A stretch of 64,000 nucleotides of DNA, taken from assembly GCA_963924555.1 (NCBI GenBank), contig OZ004582.1, forward strand, positions 3,100,001-3,164,000, read 5' to 3'. Within the stretch, counting starts at the first letter, position 1; each line of letters starts with the position of its first letter. Origin of the DNA: Crambe crambe. Its lineage: Eukaryota; Porifera; Demospongiae; Poecilosclerida; Crambeidae. Positions 1 to 10,714 of this stretch are shown one piece after another. The notes below the pieces were generated by a model. It made no database searches. It worked only from the letters and a program-made list of their open reading frames with translations, and had not been told where the DNA came from. Made by a program: the position numbers and the translations under genes.

Positions 1-879
1 GTGAAGGTCAAAGGTCAGGCCCAAATTAAAGGTAGGCTAGGCTGCTATATAATCTTCTTCTAGTGGCATAGCCAACCAGAGTTCTCCACCAGACTACCAT
101 TTCGAGGAAGAAGCAGACATGTCACGAAATACTGTATGTGATCCCCCACCTGTGCCACTAGTTTACAAGGTCACAACTTAGCACTGCGTCTCATCTGCTA
201 GTCGGTTGTCCAAATGTAAAGCACAAATCGATGCAGTGAAAACCTGCACATCTATTCAGGAACAGCCTCGAGTTTACACAGATTTTGCATCTTTCATTGG
301 ACAACCAACTTGACGACTTACAATCATCCTTGAAATCTTCCTAACTATGGGTTCCCCGAAGGAGACATGGTAGAGGTAGGGAGCTGGGTGCTGGTAAAGG
401 AGAGCAGTGATTGATCCAACAATGAGGGTCAAAGGTCAGGCCATAATGTTAGATGCTAGACACTAGTAAGTCAGCCACCGAGGTCAGATTTGCAGGCAAT
501 GATGTCAGCATGAATCTGATTGCTGGCTGAAGTACTAGTGTATGTATGGTTAGGCCTTCTCTGCTTCTGCACACAAGAGAAAACATGCCTGCTGCGGGAC
601 TGTTCCCTCTTAGTTAAGCGAAAGCTATGTTCTCTTGATGAATGGCTGTAAATTGTTACAATTAGTATAAAACAGGAAGGCCAACAGCTCTGTCTGCAGA
701 ATGAAAAATTTGATAGAGAAATGCAGGCGAGTAATCATCTAGAACATTATTATCTTAGTTACCATGTGCTCCAAAGAGCCCAAAGAGCCTGGAGAAGTGA
801 ACAGCCTTACTAGATAGGGTTAATTCAAGCACCACCTTGATTAGATTGCTAGGTACTCTTGAATTGAAATATTTCATTG
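1..879. other. Non-coding leader, no gene recognised
   Basis: I see no coding region here. A short phrase, GTCAAAGGTCAGGCC, occurs near 6 and again near 428, and one outlying copy of a motif from the downstream array lies near 596. The rest looks like decayed repeat DNA. Confidence 0.5.
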
Positions 880-2010
880 TGTAATAGCTGTCAGTCTCCT
901 GTTTGCTGTTGTGGGACTGTTCCCTCGTCGGCTCGTTCCCGTTATCAGTCGTGCAAGTGTTCTAGATAGAACTAGCTACACCACAGCTAACATTCAATTT
1001 AGGCAAAACCGAGATTTAAATTTAATACTTTATTGTGTAAAAGCTGTCAGTTTGCCTATTGCCATCTTCCCAGTGCTGGTAAGTTAAGCTTTTTCTTTTA
1101 AAGTGTAATGGCTGTTTCTTGGCTGTCAAAACCGGTCACATTTATTGCCAGCTACTCTTGAATTAAGATATTTCATTGTGTAGTAGCTGTCACTCTGTCT
1201 CCCTCCCGCTTCTGCTCTTCGTCCTGTTGTCAGTCTCCTGACCCGTAAGTGTTCAACCATAGCTAGATAGAACAATAACTAACTTGTCACATTTGCTTGT
1301 GTAGTAGCTGTCACCGAGTCTCTTGCCTGCTGTGGCTCCTGTTTGCCTGCGTGGGACTGTTCCCTTGTATCGTCAGTCTCCTGACCTGTAAGTGTTCAAC
1401 CATAGCTAGATAGAACAAGCTACACCATAACTAACGGGAATCTGTAGCTGTCACTGAGTCTCCCTCCTGCTTTTGCCTGCTGTGGCTCCTGTTTGCCTGC
1501 GTGGGACTGTTCCCCTGTCCTGTTGTCAGTCTCCTGAGTGTTCAACCATAGCTAGATAAAACAAGCTACACCTGTCACAATTGCTAGGTACTCTTGAATT
1601 AAAATATTTCATTGTGTGGTGGCTGTCACTGAGTCTCCCTCCTGCTTCTGGCTCCTCGTCCTGTTATCAGTCTCCTGACCCATAAGTGTTCAACTGTAAC
1701 TAGATAGAACAAGCTACACCATAACTCGGCAAAACCTGTCACAATTGCTAGTTTCATTGTGTAATAGCTGTCACTGAGTCTCCTTCCTGCTGTGGCTCCT
1801 ATTTGCCTGCGTGGGACTGTTCCCTCATCCTGTTGTCAGTCTCATGACCCGTAAGTGTTTAACCATAGCTAGTTAGAACAAGCTACACCATAACTAACAG
1901 GCAAAACCGGTCACAATTGCTTGCTGTCACTGAGTCTCCTGCCTGCTGTGGCTCCTGTTTGCCTGTGTGGGACTGTTCTTGTCAGTCTCCCAAGTGTTCA
2001 ACCATAGACT
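880..2010. repeat. Degenerate tandem array, about 147 bp units
   Basis: Several landmarks recur at regular spacing. GTGGGACTGTTCCC is seen near 913, 1351, 1501 and 1811. TTCAACCATAGCTAGATAGA is seen near 1251, 1394 and 1541, with variants later. CTGTGGCTCCTGTTTGCC is seen near 1330, 1480 and 1940. Spacings of 143 to 155 bp imply at least six units with many small deletions. No long ORF crosses the array. It may be a minisatellite or a decayed LTR or MITE cluster. Confidence 0.75.
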
Positions 2011-2171
2011 GTCTCCATGTGATTTTGCTGACTGGTTAGCCTCTGTCTGTCTGTGGTACCAGTGTTTTGCGCCTATGCTACTGGTCTTGTATACTGTGGG
2101 GTGTCTTGATCTTCCTAAGGTGTAAGTGAGGTCCTCATGTTGTTGGGCTAGCTATTACCTTGTACACCCTT

Positions 2172-2420
2172 TTTTCGAATAGAGCTGTTATCCAAAAATT
2201 TAAATGCTGGAGAGTATCGTCTAGACATCGTTAAGGCCGAAATTAAAGCATTCTGATCACTACTGGCAGCGTGACGATATATACACACACTCTGTAGCTT
2301 GCCCTTCTTTCGAATAAAGCCTTTATCCAAAAATTGGCTCAATTTAAACACTGGAGAGTATAGTCTAGACATCGTTAGGCCGAAATTGAAGCGTTCTGAT
2401 CTCTACTGGCAGCGTTATGG
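2172..2420. repeat. Imperfect two-copy direct repeat at outer edge of left inverted arm
   Basis: The block starting TTTCGAATAGAGC near 2172 (ATCCAAAAATTTAAA, GGAGAGTAT, CTAGACATCGTTA, TTCTGATC, CTACTGGCAGCGT) recurs about 134 to 150 bp later, from TTTCGAATAAAGC near 2306. The second copy runs straight into the long left inverted arm, so the outer end of that arm may itself be a duplicated terminus. Confidence 0.7.
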
Positions 2421-3386
2421 ATGTAACAGATGCACACACAACTGAGTACTGTAACCCTCCCGCGCATGCGTGCTGAGGGTCAATAACACACAACCCACAC
2501 AACCAAGGAGTCCAACTCGAGTAGTACAAGCAGTTCAAAGTGCCATAACCCCAAGAGAGGATACTAACCCTCCTCATGGATTAACGGTGCCAAGGCAAAA
2601 ATTTAATAGCTGTGAACAATGCTACTAGGGAAATGCAAGCATTGTGGGGGCTGTCCGCAACAATATGGAACAGTGTGTGGTAGTCACACACCAAGCATTC
2701 CAGCTGTAATACTATATAGCCTATACTGCACACTCCAGACTGCAGACCATTATCTACACTATCTGAAATGTTTTAGGCTGTGTGAGACTACAAGGTGAGC
2801 TGATCTGCATCTTTTGTGGTGTAGAGCAGCAGTATAAATATTAATAATCAGCTGGAGTGTCTTTAGTGACAAGTCTACGACGCCTTTGCGTAGCCATTAG
2901 CTACCCCAAGCGTGTGGACTCTGTAGTAGAAACATGTTAGCTAGCTCGACTGCTTTATAAATGATTGGAAATGAATGATACTTTTAAGTACCTCCTGCTC
3001 GTCAGTTATCTGCTCGATATCTGTAATAATTATCAATAGGGTAGGTGTGGGTATTACGAGTCAGCTTGGTATTGTTGCTCTTTTCTTGGAAATTAATAAA
3101 AATATTGCATCTCGTAGATAGGAGTTATGATCTTACTTGACACACTCTGGAAAGTATTACGAGTCAAAGGTATGAATTTGATTTTTGTCTCTGAATCGAT
3201 AATGTAGCGGAGATTTCTACAAAATAAAAATAATAACCTTAGATTATTCATTTTTTACTTGTAGCATCATTGCTTCACTGCACTTTTTAAATTCAGATTG
3301 GTCACAATTATACCATTTTTAAGACTTCTTATTCGAGATTATGTTTATGCATGAATAAGGATAATCAAAAGACCCAAAAAATTGAT
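2382..3386 (+). repeat. Left arm of a long inverted repeat
   Basis: This block reappears, reverse-complemented and nearly identical, at 11784-12674. The outer end begins GAAATTGAAGCG. The inner end reaches the first codons of the pogo-type ORF that starts at 3351. The left arm is longer than the right because it carries about 117 extra bases (roughly 2919-3036) that are absent from the right arm. It also contains a CGCGCATGCG motif at 2461. It is probably the 5' flank of a pogo-type transposon family present in two opposed copies. Confidence 0.85.
2461..2470. promoter_or_regulatory. NRF1-like GCGCATGCG motif in left arm
   Basis: CGCGCATGCG lies about 0.9 kb upstream of the pogo-type ORF. The inverted copy is at 12586-12595. 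NRF1 sites in animals have the consensus GCGCATGCGC, so activity here is an inference from motif match. Confidence 0.35.
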
Positions 3387-4826
3387 CATGGTACGTTACC
3401 TGGTCCTAGTCATATCAAGTATATGGCCAAAGGTGGCTTCCCAATGACTCGTAAGATTGTGTGTATGCCTGGGCTATCACAAAGAAAAATGGAAAAGAAT
3501 CGCGCTTCAATTCAGTTACTGGACCAGGTATGCATTGGTGGTGCAATTTCCGTAGTCGTCACCCAGAACTTACACTTCGTATAAGTGATAAACTTGACCG
3601 TGGCAGGGCAAGAAATGCAAATAAGTATATAATCAACAACTACTTTGATTTATTAGAAAAAACACTTGAAGAGAACAACATCAAAGACAAAGGATGTTGC
3701 ATATGTAACTGTGATGAGACAGGGATCGAACTTGATAGCACTAAAGGTCGAGTTTTAGCAGCAAAAGGATCTAAGCATGTGTATTCGCAATCAATGGGGA
3801 CACGAGAACACATCACTGTTCATGCATGTGCTTGTGCAGATGGATCTATGCCTCCTATGATCATTTTTACCAAGGGTTTTCCTGGTGGTGCTTATACTCG
3901 TGGTGGACCAACCAATGCTCTTTATGCTAAATCTGACGCTGGCTACATGGATGGTGAGCTTTACATATCTTGGTTCAAAAAAATCTTTCTGAAATATAGT
4001 TATCCTGATAAACCAGTTCTTTTGATTCAAGATGGCACGTAAAGAGGGTGTCATTCTATTTAATCTCCCACCTCATACTACGCATGCAACCCAGCCATTG
4101 GATAAAAGCATTTTTAAACCCCTCAAGTCAGCCTTTGGCACTGTTCTAAAATAACTTACCTTTCTCGGCAAGACTTTACTTTGGGAAAAACTGATTTTCC
4201 ACGAGTTTTCACAGAACCTTATGACAAGACATGCTCACCCTTTAGGGTGAAGCAGTCCTTTCGTGATGCTGGTATTCGTCCTTTTGATCCCAGCAAGGTT
4301 AAAGTAGATCAGCTTAACCCTTCAGAGCATTTCCAAACTACTTCAGGAACTACCCCTGTAAATGCAACCACTCCCACACTGTCTACTCCTACTTCAGGAA
4401 CTAGTGAAACCACTCAAAATTTCTGCTCCTACTTCAAGAAACGAAACGACTCCTACAGTTTCTACCCCACCAATTCCTACTTCTGGAATTAATACTCCAA
4501 CTGAAGCTACTCCCACCACAAGTGGATCGTCTTCATCTACCTCACCATCTTCTACAGTACAAAATCCACTTTTAACAGCAGGTTTAATCCCAGCGAGTTT
4601 GGCAGATTTGTTAATAATTCCAGAAAGAAGGGAGAAAGAAAGTAGACGACGAATCAATTCCAAGGCCAGAGTGATCACAGGTGATGAGTATGTGGAAGAA
4701 ATGAGAAAGAAAGAAGAAGAAATAAAGAAAGAAAGAAGAGAAGAAGCGAAAAGAAGAAGAAAAGAAGAAAAAAGAGGAAGACAAAAAACAAAAGCAAGCA
4801 GTGAAGGAAAACACCAGGGGGCATAG
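3351..4826 (+). pseudogene. Pogo/Tigger-type (DDE_1) transposase relic, copy 1
   Basis: This is a cut-and-paste transposase of the Tc1/mariner-pogo group, broken into four frames. Near 3430 a GGFPMTR motif and, after a frameshift near 3461, AITKKNG and FRSRHPELTLR match the CENP-B-type helix-turn-helix region that precedes the catalytic domain. The DDE domain follows: CDETGIEL carries the first catalytic Asp, then PPMIIFTKGFPGG and VLLIQDG carry the second. At 4030-4042 the reading jumps from QDG to ARKEGVILF, which deletes the segment between the second Asp and the helix, and then LPPHTTHATQPLD follows. A tail (FRDAGIRPFDPSKV, then Ser/Thr-rich and a Lys/Glu-rich end) closes the gene after another frameshift near 4400. 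The start at 3351 lies inside the left inverted arm. It is non-functional as read. I am confident of the family. Confidence 0.85.
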
Positions 4827-5748
4827 GGGAAGAAGCATCTTAGCATTATTTACTTAAATAATTCATCAAGGGAACAAGATTTTCAGCCTGAGAGATGTGT
4901 TTGTGAGCTCCGAGAAATAACTTCCAAGTCTTTGGTTGCAGAAGCCTCAAGATTTGTTCCTACTGTTTCAAATATGATGCATGGGAAGGTAGCTATGTTT
5001 CTAAATTCTGACCCAATTTTTTTCCATTCAAGAATATACTATATAGCTGACTAGTTGCCTTACCATGTGGGACTCGCAGTATGTTTTGTGAAGACACCAA
5101 AAATTATATAACAAAGTTGCATATCATACTCATTACAGAAAAATTGCAGTAGGCCAGCAATGCCATCTGCTGCCTATCTGGTTCTCAATTTAAGTATATT
5201 TGATTTCGACTTGCACCGAGCGAGGAAGCGATTCTCCTGAAGTGATTTTTTTATTACTGGCTACTGTTGTTCAGATGTGAAGAGTAAATGTATTGGCGTA
5301 CACAATTTTACTAAACAAAATTAATAGTTAATTAACATCTATGCAGCAGGAGTAAGGGAAAGGTAGGTTATGTAATACTGCTTTAGTGGTTTATAATATA
5401 GTCTTTGCCAGATTCAACAGTGACTGCCCATTTTAGATCTGCACCTAACAAACGAGGTACCTGATATGGAACAAAGAAGTTGGGTTAGCATGCATGTTCG
5501 ATTTTATGCAGGCATCAAAGGGTGTACTCTATCAGATGGGCATGCACAGAGCGGCAGTTCATTCAGGGTATAATTATAAAACTAATTTGGATGTCTTTAG
5601 TGTGCTTCTTCTGCAGACCTAATGAGCTAGCCAGAAAACTAATGGAAAAGTACCGTACAATCTAAGCAAAAGGAAGAAAACTTGCAGGTGAGGCTATACT
5701 AGCTATCAAGAACTATAACTGCAATATAGTTTACAGGCAGAAACATGA
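4827..5748. other. No gene recognised
   Basis: AT-rich non-coding sequence between two transposon relics. I saw no coherent reading frame or clear repeat. Confidence 0.45.
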
Positions 5749-6277
5749 TATTACTGTGGCCGATGAAGTGCAATCCAAACCACCAAAGCTTTGGTTACCT
5801 GAGCTGGCACTGTTGGACAAAGAGAGTCTACTTACCCCTCCATAATAAAGCTCTTTAAACTGCAGTTCCCGCATATTGGTGGTTTCCAACCAGTTGAGCT
5901 GGGACTGGTCTACAATTTTGAAATTGTCCAAGACAAATTTATTCAAATTCTTCACTCACAAAGCCACTGAATTACAATGGATGTGCAGCGACAGGTATGT
6001 AGTATGCAGCATACCTTTACATAGAGTGGGAGCAGTGATTGTGGCCTCTTTGCGATTGCTAATGCTGTTGCACTAGCATTCGGACGACCACCACGCACAC
6101 TATATTATGATCAGACTAGTTAACAAACAAGGAAAGCATACCTGTATTCTGTGTGTGTAGGATGCCGGACATTCAAACAGAAATGATCGAGTGCACAAAA
6201 TGTGAATCCTGGTTTCATATTTTCAGTTCCACATGAAAGACAATAGCATAGTTTGGCTATGTAATTGTAGTCAGTGA
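5749..6277 (+). pseudogene. Ulp1/SENP-type cysteine protease plus PHD finger, relic copy A
   Basis: Pieces of a C48 (Ulp1/SENP) SUMO-type protease can be read on the plus strand in shifting frames. WLPELALLD near 5790 and FPHIGGFQPVELGL near 5870-5910 form the N-terminal half, and FIQILH follows. The section that should hold the catalytic His and Asp is deleted. Then come MDVQRQ and, after a 30 nt gap, SGSSDCGLFAIANAVALAFG with the catalytic Cys near 6040. A PHD finger follows at about 6150-6270: FCVCRMPD, MIECTKCESWFH and, one frame over, WLCNCS. The order Ulp1 then PHD is the same as in the copy at 19142-19722, so both derive from one module, probably transposon cargo. It is inactive because of the deletion and frameshifts. 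Confidence 0.72.
5995..6024 (+). other. Candidate 30 nt intron or in-frame insertion
   Basis: Between the Ulp1 motifs MDVQRQ and SGSSDCG lie exactly 30 nt. They begin GTATGT and end TTTACATAG, which are textbook splice ends. Left unspliced, they add ten codons, the last a TAG stop. Removing them joins CAG to AGT in frame. Confidence 0.4.
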
Positions 6278-7639
6278 TGTGTTATTCAATCTTCTATAAT
6301 AGTAGCTATCATGTGTATGCAGCTATATACACAAGATAACATAAACCCCAAAACATAGGCTATGCGCACAACCAGCTAGCCCTACTATGCGCACAACCAG
6401 CTAACAGCCCTACCTGGCGTAACCTGGGACACCATTCTGATACTTGGGAGTTTACACAGTCTACTCAACATCAATACTGAGAGCACCACCAAGCTACTGT
6501 TGACGGACCACTTTTATCATCAAAGGATTGATAAAAATAGTCCGACCAGACTGAAAATAATAGTCCGGGTGGACCAATTTTGGCCGGACTAGATTTTTTG
6601 TGACAATCCCACTCATACCTACATTTTCAACATGGTTAATTTATTGGGTGATTCATTTCTCATAAAAAATGAGAGTTGGGGCACGGTTTTATCTTGAAGT
6701 GGAATGACAGAGCTTCACTTATGGCTATTCAGCTTGTCTGAAAATACTTCAGCACTGAAGTTATGAGCTATTTTAGTTGACTTACCTTCAGCTGACTTCA
6801 AGCGCGTATAACTAGCGTTTCCCTGAGCCTCTTGACTTCAATCAATAGCTTCACTTTTTCTTCTGCTTGCTGTTCCAGTACTGTTTACGTAGTACTGTAG
6901 TTCTATGGTTGAAACGTATCCTTACCGTTTGTTCTTTATGAATCCTGTTAATGTACGCCGTGTATGTGCACCGTACAGTTTTCAAAAACCGCGTGCCCTG
7001 TTGAAATGCTCCATGTGTGGTACTGACCAGCAACAGCTCTTGATCTCTCCAGATAAAAAATGGTTTATAGCTACTAGCGGATACTTTATTACGGACTTCT
7101 TCATAAAGAAAGCTCTGGGGAAGAAGGTGTTGTGGACTCCCTGCCAGCCATCCACCCAGCAGGAGAAGCCTTGGGACCAGAGAGGACAAGCCAGAGATGG
7201 CTCAGTGAGAGAAAGAGAACATGCAGAGATCGCCTAGGCCACTAAAAGACCTAGAAAGGAAAATACATTTAGGCCACACCCACTAGATGAACTATTTAAT
7301 GTATCGATTTGTGTGATCCGTTTAGTCTTATTGAAATAACTACTGTACTAGGGAGGGAATAGCCTCACAACCCTGTCTAGCATAACAGAAGGCATGAAAG
7401 CGAGCGAGAGAGGCATTCGAAAATTCTTAAAAAGATACAGCAAAACAGGTAAAGGTTTGTAGCTGCCTTAGCTATAGTTTAGCTGTGTAATCAACTAGCT
7501 GCAACTATCTTCTATCATTATTACGATTTGTTTTTGTTCACTAGTACTTTACTTTTCTATTTATCCATATGATGCCACGTGCTTTGAACATTCTAGACCG
7601 AATATGAATAAAAGGAAATCGTAACTTTTTTCCTTGGGC
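6278..7639. other. No gene supported; small hairpin inside
   Basis: At 6505-6543 GGACCACTTTTATCA pairs imperfectly with TTGATAAAAATAGTCC. ORFs of about 110 codons lie on opposite strands over 6851-7237, but neither shows a recognisable motif, so I do not call either. A short direct repeat (CTATGCGCACAACCAGCTA) occurs twice near 6360 and 6386. Confidence 0.5.
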
Positions 7640-8620
7640 GACTTGAAGTGTCTTCATGCTCACTCTCGAGCTCACTAGAAGTACAAACTTTATCCTTTCC
7701 CTTCCTGGACACACCTTTCCCTTTTCTTCTTGCCTTCACTCCTTTCCTCTTCTTATTCATCCTTTCTTCCTCTTTTCTTTTCTTTTTCCGCTCTTTTTTC
7801 TCTCTTCTCTCTCTTTCTTCCGCCTTTCTTTTTCCTCTTCTTTCTTTTTCTTCCGCCTCTCTCTCTCCTCCTTTTGTTGTTGCTTCAGTTCTTCCTCCTC
7901 CTTCTCTTTCCGTTCCTTTGCTTTCAGTAGGTCATACTATTCAGGATCATCATGTGGTGTGGAGAAAATGTCAGCTAGAAGAAGTTGGGGTTGAGGTGTT
8001 ACTGTTATAGATGTAGGTGTTTCTGGTATAATACTGACTTCAGAAAAAGATTGACTAACAGTTGTTGCTGGAGAAGAACTTGAACACTTGCCTGAGGGTG
8101 ATAGAGTTGTCGGTGGAGTAGAATTTGATGAACATTCGCCCGTGGGTGGTAGAGTTGTTGGTGGAGTAGAATTTGACGAACACTCGCCCATGGGTGGTGC
8201 AATTGTAGAGCTTGATGGCAGAGCAGAATTGGATGACCTCTCACCCTCACTTGATGTATTGAGAGCACTAGAACTTAAGGGACTATACAATTCCGATGGT
8301 AACATCTTAGAGCGATCAATTGCCCCAGGAAAAATCCCACATTTTTTGAAACCAGCTGTAATACTGCTCATAGAAAAAGCTTTCTCAAAGGGATCTTTTA
8401 CTACTGATGCGAATTCTTTTTTGCTTCTTTACAAAACAGAAGGCACGTAGGGACTTGTAAAATCAATCTTTTACATCTAGTGGCTGGAGAGCATGAGTGG
8501 TGTGAGGTGGGAGACACAGAAGGATCACATCATTAGCACGAGCTAAATCAATTAATTTGAGAGTTAAATGGGACATATGCCCATCGATCAGCAATAAAAC
8601 TGGTATATTGTATATCTGTA
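7640..8620 (-). pseudogene. Pogo-type transposase relic, copy 2 (3' half)
   Basis: Read on the minus strand, the piece opens with VLLLIDGHMSHLTLKLIDL, the second catalytic Asp region of DDE_1 transposases, followed by LPPHTTHALQPLDV, the same block seen at 4066. After a frameshift near 8450 comes FKKCGIFPGAIDRSK and a Ser/Thr/Pro-rich linker in which a 17-residue unit (GECSSNSTPPTTLPPT-like) repeats two to three times, visible as 51 bp DNA repeats at about 8092-8200. An in-frame TAG at 7937 interrupts the reading, and a long Lys/Glu/Arg-rich tail continues to about 7640. The 5' half, including the first Asp, is absent. Residues differ enough from copy 1 that it is a different subfamily. Confidence 0.8.
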
Positions 8621-8966
8621 ATTTCATAGCAGATTTTTTTTTGAGATAATAGTAATAACCCCTTAATTACTTAATGAATTTCAAATATGGTGTAGGTATA
8701 TTCTAGTATTTGCATATCTGTAATTTCATAGAATTCCCTACAATGTTTTTGGAGATATGGCATTGGGAGATATCTGTACAAGTCCTAGGCCTAATAATTA
8801 GGACATGATGTGGCTGGGTGGTATGGGCTATTAAGCAAAGGGGCCATCTCTGAAATGAGGATGGAGATAACATTCATAGCGAGCAAGCTAGCCCACCTTG
8901 TTTCCGTACTTTTTATTGTCATCATTAGAAGAATATACATAGCAAGATATTAATTTTATGCCAGTT
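8621..8966. other. No gene recognised
   Basis: The sequence contains short phrases (CCCCTTAATTACTTAATGAATT, ATATCTGTAATTTCATAGAATT) that resemble the tandem unit at 29890-30060, so it may be a decayed dispersed repeat. Confidence 0.4.
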
Positions 8967-9602
8967 TCATGTATTCCAACCAACTTCATTTATGTTAACT
9001 GTAACTATTTCTTCTTCATCATCATATTTTACATTAAACCATCCCTCATGAGCAAAACTAATAATCGTCCCCATGTACCAATGTTCACTTCCATCTTCAC
9101 CATGGAGCCACTTGTGCCGAATTCTCTTCCCCACAAATTCAGTGTTATCTTCGCTGCTTGTACTATAAAATAGCTTCTCGAAGTTTGCACATAAATCTGG
9201 AATAGAAAGCTGTTTTCCACTCTTGGACATGAAGAAAATTTCTTTAGAGTGCTTTTGCTCTAGTACACGCTTTCGAAATTGAAACTGTGTTTTAATGGCT
9301 TTCAATTTTGCTGTCTTAGTTTTAAGTTTGGCTAGTCCAGCTTGTATATCATTTTGTGACTGCCACAAACCATACTGTAAAATTTTATTAGTCAATTTTT
9401 CTTTTTCCTTGATAGACTTCTCTTGAGCTAATTCCAAAGCATGCTGTTTTTGTTGTAATTGATGAGCACGTTCATCAGTGTTGAGGAAGATTTGCACGCT
9501 ACCTACTATTTTGTCCATCATTAGTCCTTTGGCTCTATGACGTTTCAAAGGTCTTTCTTGTGTTATAGCTCGCAGATATTTTGAAACTAGTAATACATGC
9601 AC
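8967..9602 (-). CDS. Coiled-coil protein with Tudor-like C-terminus
   Basis: An uninterrupted minus-strand ORF of 211 codons. Residues about 45-125 are charged and helical (HALELAQEKSIKEKEKL, then LKTKTAKLKAIKTQF), typical of a coiled coil. The C-terminal 55 residues, from FVGKRIRHKWL through HWYMGTIIS to WFNVKYDDEEEIVTVNI, look like the strand pattern of Tudor/chromo-like folds. I recall similar proteins attached to transposons in cnidarians and sponges, but I cannot name the family. It lies inside the 2.4-12.7 kb inverted-repeat block, on the same strand as pogo copy 2. The Met at 9602 is only the first available; the true 5' end may be in an upstream exon. Confidence 0.55.
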   Translation of the reverse strand: MHVLLVSKYLRAITQERPLKRHRAKGLMMDKIVGSVQIFLNTDERAHQLQQKQHALELAQEKSIKEKEKLTNKILQYGLWQSQNDIQAGLAKLKTKTAKLKAIKTQFQFRKRVLEQKHSKEIFFMSKSGKQLSIPDLCANFEKLFYSTSSEDNTEFVGKRIRHKWLHGEDGSEHWYMGTIISFAHEGWFNVKYDDEEEIVTVNINEVGWNT

Positions 9603-9791
9603 ATGAGATATTGCCTCCCTAACTTTTCAGGGGGGCCAGCCCCACCTTTACCCTTTAAGAGGGGCCTCTGGAATGCTTCTTCACATGATTTGTCATGACT
9701 GCTTTCTTCACCGTCATCACTCCTTCATTGTGAAAAAGCAGATCTGGCGAACCCCGTAAACAGTAGATTCCCAAAAAATCAACTTTGCATC

Positions 9792-10360
9792 TCAAAAATC
9801 CCAAAATGTCTGTAAACTCTGATGTAGCTGTGTATAAAACTCTTTTGAAATGCAATGATGGAGCCTTCGAGTCCCAGTGATTTTCGTCCCAGTTATTGCA
9901 CCTGGTTCGGTGAAAGGTGTTCGCTGGAGCCTTCCATTGTCCAATGCAGCTAGGGCTTCGTTTGCAGTTTTTAGATCATTGTCCTCCGTAGCGGATTTAG
10001 CCTGCAAGTACAAACGCAGGGCATTTCCACCAGGGCATTTCTACCATCCAATGCAGCTAGGGCTTCGTTTGCAGTTTTCAGATCATGTACGGGGCAAGGA
10101 ATATGTGATTCTTATGTTTGGTGCACCAACAACATTCTGCCTGGGGAACCATCTTACATAACAGTCCTGCAATTGTGAATACAGTACACTCGATGCTGTC
10201 GCATATACGCTGTGAACGTATAGTTCTGAATTTTTTCAAAAAATCCATCAGGTGCCCAATTGATTTGTACACTTTTGCCCTGTTGCTTCTTCTCACCCCC
10301 CACTCCAGCTTCCATTGCACGCTTCATATCGTCCGTTATGCAGGCCTTCATATCTTGAAA
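9792..10360 (-). pseudogene. Unrecognised coding relic with internal duplication
   Basis: Two or three minus-strand frames look protein-like (DGFFEKIQNYTFTAYMRQ; LKTANEALAALD). The DNA segment TCCAATGCAGCTAGGGCTTC with its continuation is present twice, at 9939-9979 and 10048-10086, encoding LKTANEALAALD both times. I do not recognise the family. Frameshifts and stops suggest it is broken. Confidence 0.35.
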
Positions 10361-10406
10361 TTCCTTTATGCTGGACAGGACAACGTCATTTAAAACCGTG
10401 CAGCAA

Positions 10407-10416
10407 TTTTTTTTTT

Positions 10417-10447
<31 letters not shown>

Positions 10448-10451
10448 GGGG
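10407..10451. repeat. Homopolymer junction T20-G25
   Basis: Twenty T are followed directly by twenty-five G, then GTGGCTCC. The next bases, TTCACTCATGGTGCTGCAGT (10459 on), also occur reverse-complemented at 12680-12705 beside the right inverted arm. Lengths in such tracts are unreliable in assemblies. Confidence 0.8.
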
Positions 10452-10544
10452 TGGCTCCTTCACTCATGGTGCTGCAGTAAATAAAACACACAAATTAATA
10501 CCACAGCTAATGTTCCACTTTCTGTATAGTGGCTTAGAGACAAA

Positions 10545-10700
10545 TAACTCCAGCAAACTTTGGTAAAATTAAGGCAAACTTTAGCAAACTCCAGCAAACT
10601 TTGGCAAAATCTAGCAGACTCGAGCAAACTCATATAGCAAACATGAATAGTTTGCTTGAGTTTGCTAAGGTTTGCTGGAGTTTGCTAAAGTTTGTGAAAA
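10545..10700. repeat. Inverted cluster of AGCAAACT-type repeats
   Basis: About eight copies of AGCAAACT or close variants run on the plus strand from 10549 to 10640. After a short spacer the reverse complement AGTTTGCT recurs four or five times to 10696. The two halves can pair into a long imperfect hairpin. Confidence 0.8.
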
Positions 10701-10714
10701 ACAAAGGCAAGTAG

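Noticed and set aside
4030-4045. An intron between QDG and ARKEG in pogo copy 1
   Set aside because: The junction lacks GT/AG and is only a continuous DNA join; comparison with copy 3 shows a deletion.
6851-7237. Two overlapping ORFs of about 110 codons on opposite strands
   Set aside because: Neither has a motif or codon pattern that I can support; they are probably chance.
7648-8010. Plus-strand Ser/Phe/Leu-rich ORFs
   Set aside because: They are the complement of the Lys/Glu-rich tail of pogo copy 2, which has the convincing frame. The same applies to minus-strand ORFs at 4394-4846.
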